Source: an uncultured Peptococcaceae bacterium (GTDB taxonomy: Bacteria > Bacillota > Peptococcia > Peptococcales > Peptococcaceae). From it: 17,350 nucleotides of DNA. The stretch covers positions 1-17,350 of the forward strand of contig CAMYDW010000026.1 of NCBI GenBank assembly GCA_947254645.1, given 5' to 3'. A program made the translations under genes and the position numbers. Of the stretch, positions 14,667 to 17,350 are shown piece by piece. The notes under the pieces are model-generated. The model saw only the letters and a list, made by a program, of their open reading frames with translations, was not told the DNA's origin and ran no database searches. The stretch's first letter is position 1. Each line of letters opens with the position of its first letter.

Positions 14667-14692
14667 GCACACTTTGGTGTGCTTTATTTTTT
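14665..14692 (+). terminator. Short hairpin terminator between ftsX and the phosphorylase gene
   Basis: AAGCACAC (14665-14672) and GTGTGCTT (14677-14684) form an 8-bp stem with a TTTG loop, followed by TATTTTTT. The stem overlaps the ftsX stop codon. The next ribosome site starts at once after the T-tract, so no room exists for a separate promoter; partial read-through is likely. Confidence 0.75.
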
Positions 14693-14705
14693 AAGGAGGA
14701 ATATT

Positions 14706-15506
14706 ATGCATTCTCAAATAGAAAAATGGAAAAATTATAGTACGATAGGAATAATCTTAGGTTCAGGATTAAACGATATTGCTCATGAGGTATTAAAAGT
14801 AGAAGGAGAAATTTCTTATAGTGAAATAGAAGGGCTGAAAGCATCTACAGCACCAGGTCATACTGGAAAATTTATTTTTGGAACTGTTAATGAAGTGCCA
14901 ATTATTGCAATGCAAGGAAGATTGCATTTTTATGAAGGGTATTCAATGGCAGATGTTATAGCGCCGATTAAAGTATTGAAAAATTGGGGCGTTGAAACTA
15001 TTTTAATAACCAATGCTGCTGGTGGTATTAATACAAATTATCAACCAGGCGATTTAATGGTCATTTCTGATCATATAAACTTCATGGGCACAAACCCGTT
15101 AATTGGAAAAAAAATAGAAGGATATGACCGATTCCCAGATATGTCCTTTGTGTATGATAAGGACTTGAGAAAAAAATTTATTGATATCGGTAAGCATTAC
15201 AATGTTAATATCCATGAAGGCACGTATCTTTCAACGATAGGCCCTAGCTATGAAACACCTGCGGAAATAAGAGCATTTAGGATTTTAGGTGCTGATGCAG
15301 TTGGGATGTCTACGGTGCCTGAAGTGATTATGGCCAGACAACTTGAGATACGTGTATTTGCAGTTTCTTTGATTAGTAATATGGCAGCTGGAATTTTGGA
15401 GCAAAAGCTAACTGAAGAAGAGGTTTTCAAAGCTGGTAAAGACATTCAAGCAGTTTTTAAAAATCTCATAAGTGATTTTATAAAGCTTGTTGGTGATGCA
15501 AGATGA
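14706..15506 (+). CDS. Purine-nucleoside phosphorylase family protein (possible methylthio-/deoxy-nucleoside phosphorylase)
   Basis: A trimeric-type purine nucleoside phosphorylase, 266 aa. It cleaves purine nucleosides with phosphate to the base and ribose 1-phosphate. Motifs are GIILGSGL at 15-22, APGHTG at 49-54, MQGRLHFYEGYS at 69-80, TNAAGGIN at 102-109 and GPSYETPAE at 179-187, then GADAVGMSTVPEV. The base-binding residues match the human 6-oxopurine enzyme: E183 (for E201), M201 (for M219) and N225 (for N243). This predicts inosine/guanosine-type bases rather than adenine. ATG 14706 has AGGAGG 6 nt upstream. The 4-bp overlap with mtnA suggests it may act on 5'-methylthio- or 5'-deoxy-inosine. 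Ordinary purine salvage is the main alternative. Confidence 0.88.
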   Translation: MHSQIEKWKNYSTIGIILGSGLNDIAHEVLKVEGEISYSEIEGLKASTAPGHTGKFIFGTVNEVPIIAMQGRLHFYEGYSMADVIAPIKVLKNWGVETILITNAAGGINTNYQPGDLMVISDHINFMGTNPLIGKKIEGYDRFPDMSFVYDKDLRKKFIDIGKHYNVNIHEGTYLSTIGPSYETPAEIRAFRILGADAVGMSTVPEVIMARQLEIRVFAVSLISNMAAGILEQKLTEEEVFKAGKDIQAVFKNLISDFIKLVGDAR

Positions 15507-16558
15507 ATCATATTTTAAAGCCGATTGAATATGATGCAATCAATAATGAAATCACTATCATAGATCAAACCAAATTGCCTAATGAATTGATTTATAAAAA
15601 ATTAAAAACTATAGAAGAAGTGTGGCATGCAATTTCTCGGTTGGAAGTGCGTGGTGCGCCCTTAATTGGTGTGACTGCTGCATGGGGAATAACCATGTCC
15701 ATGCTTGATCAAAAAATAAATGACAAGGACTCTTTTTGGAAAAAATTCTGCATATTAAAAGATTATCTCCTCACTTCACGTCCTACAGCGGTGAATTTAA
15801 TTAATGCATTATCATATGTAGAGGATAATGTAAAAGCATTAGAATTGAATAATATAGATGCTTTAAAAAATGCAATGTGTAAAATAACAAAATCATTTCA
15901 AGAACATGATTTTTTCATTAGTAATAAAATAGGTGAATATGGAGAAACGCTGTTTCATAAAACACAAGATATTAACGTTTTGACATATTGTAATGCTGGT
16001 CTTTTGGCTACAAGCAATTCATATGGCACTGCTCTCGCGCCGGTATATAAAGGCATGGAGAATGGTAAAAAAATTCATGTTTTTTCATGCGAAACAAGAC
16101 CTGTTTTGCAAGGTGCTAGATTAACGACTTTTGAATTGACTTACAATAATGTGCCAACCACACTTATTACTGATAACATGATGGGCTGGTTATTTCAAAA
16201 TAAACAAATAGATTGCATATTTGTAGGATGTGATAGAGTTGCCAAAAATGGAGATTTTGCGAATAAAATTGGAACAAATACACTAGCTATATTAGCACAT
16301 CATTACCAAATACCTTTTTATGTTTGTATGCCATCTACTACCATTGATTTTAATGCTGAAGATGGGACGTCTTTTGTTATTGAACAGCGTTCTGATGAAG
16401 AAGTGAGAAAATTATGGTATGAAAAAGAAATGGTTGCAAAAGAAGCTCATATTTTAAATCCTTCTTTTGATTGTACCTCTTTTGAATATGTAAGTGGTTA
16501 TATCACAGAAAAGGGAATACTTATGCCTCCATTTATAAAGGAAGATTTTGATGAATAA
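15503..16558 (+). CDS. mtnA: S-methyl-5-thioribose-1-phosphate isomerase (MtnA/DrdI-like)
   Basis: Isomerises 5-methylthioribose 1-phosphate to 5-methylthioribulose 1-phosphate; close relatives also accept 5-deoxyribose 1-phosphate. The 351-aa protein belongs to the aIF2B/MtnA family. EVRGAPLIGVTAAWG (48-62) binds substrate, catalytic C163 is in TYCNAGLLAT, CETRP is at 196-200, QGARLT at 203-208, and catalytic D244 is in VGCDRVAKNGD, followed by NKIGT. Both catalytic residues are intact, which separates it from eIF2B-like homologues. The start overlaps the phosphorylase stop by 4 bp, and the next ORF begins inside its 3' end. The genes are therefore coupled and probably act in sequence. Confidence 0.93.
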   Translation: MNHILKPIEYDAINNEITIIDQTKLPNELIYKKLKTIEEVWHAISRLEVRGAPLIGVTAAWGITMSMLDQKINDKDSFWKKFCILKDYLLTSRPTAVNLINALSYVEDNVKALELNNIDALKNAMCKITKSFQEHDFFISNKIGEYGETLFHKTQDINVLTYCNAGLLATSNSYGTALAPVYKGMENGKKIHVFSCETRPVLQGARLTTFELTYNNVPTTLITDNMMGWLFQNKQIDCIFVGCDRVAKNGDFANKIGTNTLAILAHHYQIPFYVCMPSTTIDFNAEDGTSFVIEQRSDEEVRKLWYEKEMVAKEAHILNPSFDCTSFEYVSGYITEKGILMPPFIKEDFDE

Positions 16559-17147
16559 TTTATTTGAAGAGTATAAAATGTTTACTCCAATTCTCGAAGA
16601 ATTTATAGAAATTTCAAATCTGGTCTATCAATCAAAACTTGTTTGTGCATATGATGGCAATCTAAGTGTGCGCCAAGGAGAATTGATATTAATTACGCCA
16701 AGTCATATTTCAAAGAAAGATTTAAAAAAAGAAGATTTGGTTATATTAGATAAAAATGGTCAACAAATTGCTGGAAAACACAAGGCCAGTTCAGAATACC
16801 GTATGCATAAAGCAATATATGAAGGCAATCCAGAAATTCAAGCAATAATACATGCACATCCTTTATATGCTACTGCTGTTTTTAGGAAAATAAAATATGT
16901 GGATACAACTATCTTGACAGAAGCAAAAGAAACATTCAAAAAATTACCAGTACTTCCTGTTGTAGAACCAGGAACAGATATGTTGGCTGAGCAATTAAAA
17001 TCAATCGATACGACATCTATTCAAGCTTGTATCTTAGAAAATCATGGAGCGGTAACCTGGGGTAATAATCTCCGAGAAGTCTATTACTTAATGGAATCTT
17101 TAGAACGTTTAGCAAAAACTCACAGCATTTTAAATCAAATGAAATAA
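16551..17147 (+). CDS. Class II aldolase (fuculose-phosphate aldolase family; predicted ribulose-1-phosphate-type aldolase)
   Basis: A zinc-dependent class II aldolase/adducin-family protein, 198 aa. Metal ligands are H101 and H103 in IIHAHPLYATA and H165 in ENHGAVTWG; the catalytic acid is E82 in KASSEYRMH. DGNLSVR (35-41) and ITPSH (48-52) form the phosphate-binding region. The family includes L-fuculose-1-P aldolase, MtnB dehydratase and the aldolases that split 5-methylthio- or 5-deoxy-ribulose 1-phosphate into DHAP and an aldehyde. Next to mtnA and without mtnC/D/W/X, the aldolase reading is preferred over MtnB. The ATG at 16551 is served by AAGGA (16538-16542); it overlaps the end of mtnA by 8 bp. 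Exact substrate is inferred from context only. Confidence 0.82.
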   Translation: MNNLFEEYKMFTPILEEFIEISNLVYQSKLVCAYDGNLSVRQGELILITPSHISKKDLKKEDLVILDKNGQQIAGKHKASSEYRMHKAIYEGNPEIQAIIHAHPLYATAVFRKIKYVDTTILTEAKETFKKLPVLPVVEPGTDMLAEQLKSIDTTSIQACILENHGAVTWGNNLREVYYLMESLERLAKTHSILNQMK

Positions 17148-17230
17148 TCCATATAACTTCTGTTATTTTATCTTTATATATGATAAAATAAATCGGTGAA
17201 TTAAAATTTTAGAAAGAAGGTAAAACATCA
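17148..17230. promoter_or_regulatory. Intergenic region with a 10-bp inverted repeat before the last gene
   Basis: TTATTTTATC (17163-17172) and GATAAAATAA (17182-17191) are perfect inverted repeats around 9 nt. A smaller ATAAC/GTTAT pair is at 17153-17166. TATGAT (17179-17184) in the centre resembles a -10 box. The dyad is almost pure AT with no T-tail, so it suits an operator or promoter more than a terminator. AGAAGG at 17215-17220 is the ribosome site of the next gene. Confidence 0.4.
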
Positions 17231-17350
17231 GTGGACAATAAAAAAAGTCTTTCAAGATTTTTGGAAGAATTAAATAATGACTTTATAATTGGGACAAACC
17301 ATTTAATTGATGATTTACCAAATATATTTACAACAAAAGATTTACTGTTC
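17231..17350 (+). CDS. N-terminus of an unidentified protein, cut by the window end
   Basis: An open frame from GTG at 17231 runs through the window edge (40 codons, beginning MDNKKSLSRFLEEL). AGAAGG lies 10 nt before the GTG, a little far but usable. No signal peptide or membrane segment is visible; the start looks like a soluble, helical N-terminus with an acidic stretch (HLIDDLPNIF). I cannot assign a family from this fragment. It is separated from the aldolase by 83 bp with a palindrome, so it may be a separate unit. Confidence 0.55.
   Translation, partial: MDNKKSLSRFLEELNNDFIIGTNHLIDDLPNIFTTKDLLF

Noticed and set aside
1..17350. tRNA, rRNA, CRISPR array, insertion sequence, phage or defence genes
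   Set aside because: None seen on either strand by reading. All sizeable gaps are explained by promoters, terminators or short AT-rich spacers.

Overview
The window is chromosomal DNA from a low-GC (about one third by eye) anaerobic bacterium, most likely a Firmicute. A member of the Negativicutes is my best guess. Supporting signs are LL-diaminopimelate aminotransferase (DapL), an EnvC-like coiled-coil M23 peptidase with FtsE/FtsX, a short ThiI without a rhodanese domain, a clostridial 2[4Fe-4S] ferredoxin, menaquinone synthesis (MenA), strong AGGAGG ribosome sites and TTG/GTG starts. No phage, transposon, CRISPR, rRNA or tRNA was seen, and every full-length gene looks intact.

Layout. (1) 1-1847: a FAD/NAD(P)H persulfide or CoA-disulfide reductase with a C-terminal rhodanese domain, with its own promoter and terminator. 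A 35-bp imperfect palindrome overlaps the promoter. (2) 1893-3359: thiI followed by an overlapping 48-codon small gene of unknown function, closed by a 20-bp hairpin that also ends the convergent menA. (3) 3358-4260, minus strand: menA. (4) 4387-4649: a ferredoxin on an extended -10 promoter, with a strong terminator. (5) 4713-5945: a secreted coiled-coil M23 endopeptidase with a terminator. (6) 5981-14692: a tight 11-gene run, yhbY-proB-proA-nadD-yqeK-rsfS-murI-lipid kinase-dapL-ftsE-ftsX. Gaps are at most 22 nt and several genes overlap; the run ends in a short hairpin. (7) 14706-17147: a three-gene set, nucleoside phosphorylase-mtnA-class II aldolase, with overlapping genes. (8) 17231-17350: the start of an unidentified gene cut by the window end.

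How the genes work together. The 11-gene run joins ribosome assembly and silencing (YhbY, RsfS), proline synthesis (ProB, ProA), NAD synthesis (NadD), Ap4A removal (YqeK) and cell-wall supply and division (MurI for D-Glu, DapL for diaminopimelate, FtsEX). It reads as a growth and housekeeping operon. The three-gene set that follows fits a salvage route for the 5'-deoxynucleoside by-products of S-adenosylmethionine. In this route the nucleoside is phosphorolysed, the sugar 1-phosphate is isomerised to the ribulose 1-phosphate, and aldol cleavage gives DHAP plus an aldehyde (the DHAP shunt). No mtnB/C/D/W/X genes follow it in the window. This route is the most system-like inference here.

The most novel-looking items are the overlooked 48-aa protein downstream of thiI, the possible inosine-type variant of the DHAP shunt, a 5-codon minicistron overlapping the ftsE start, and the palindromes at 19-53 and 17163-17191. 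Most of the window is ordinary core metabolism.
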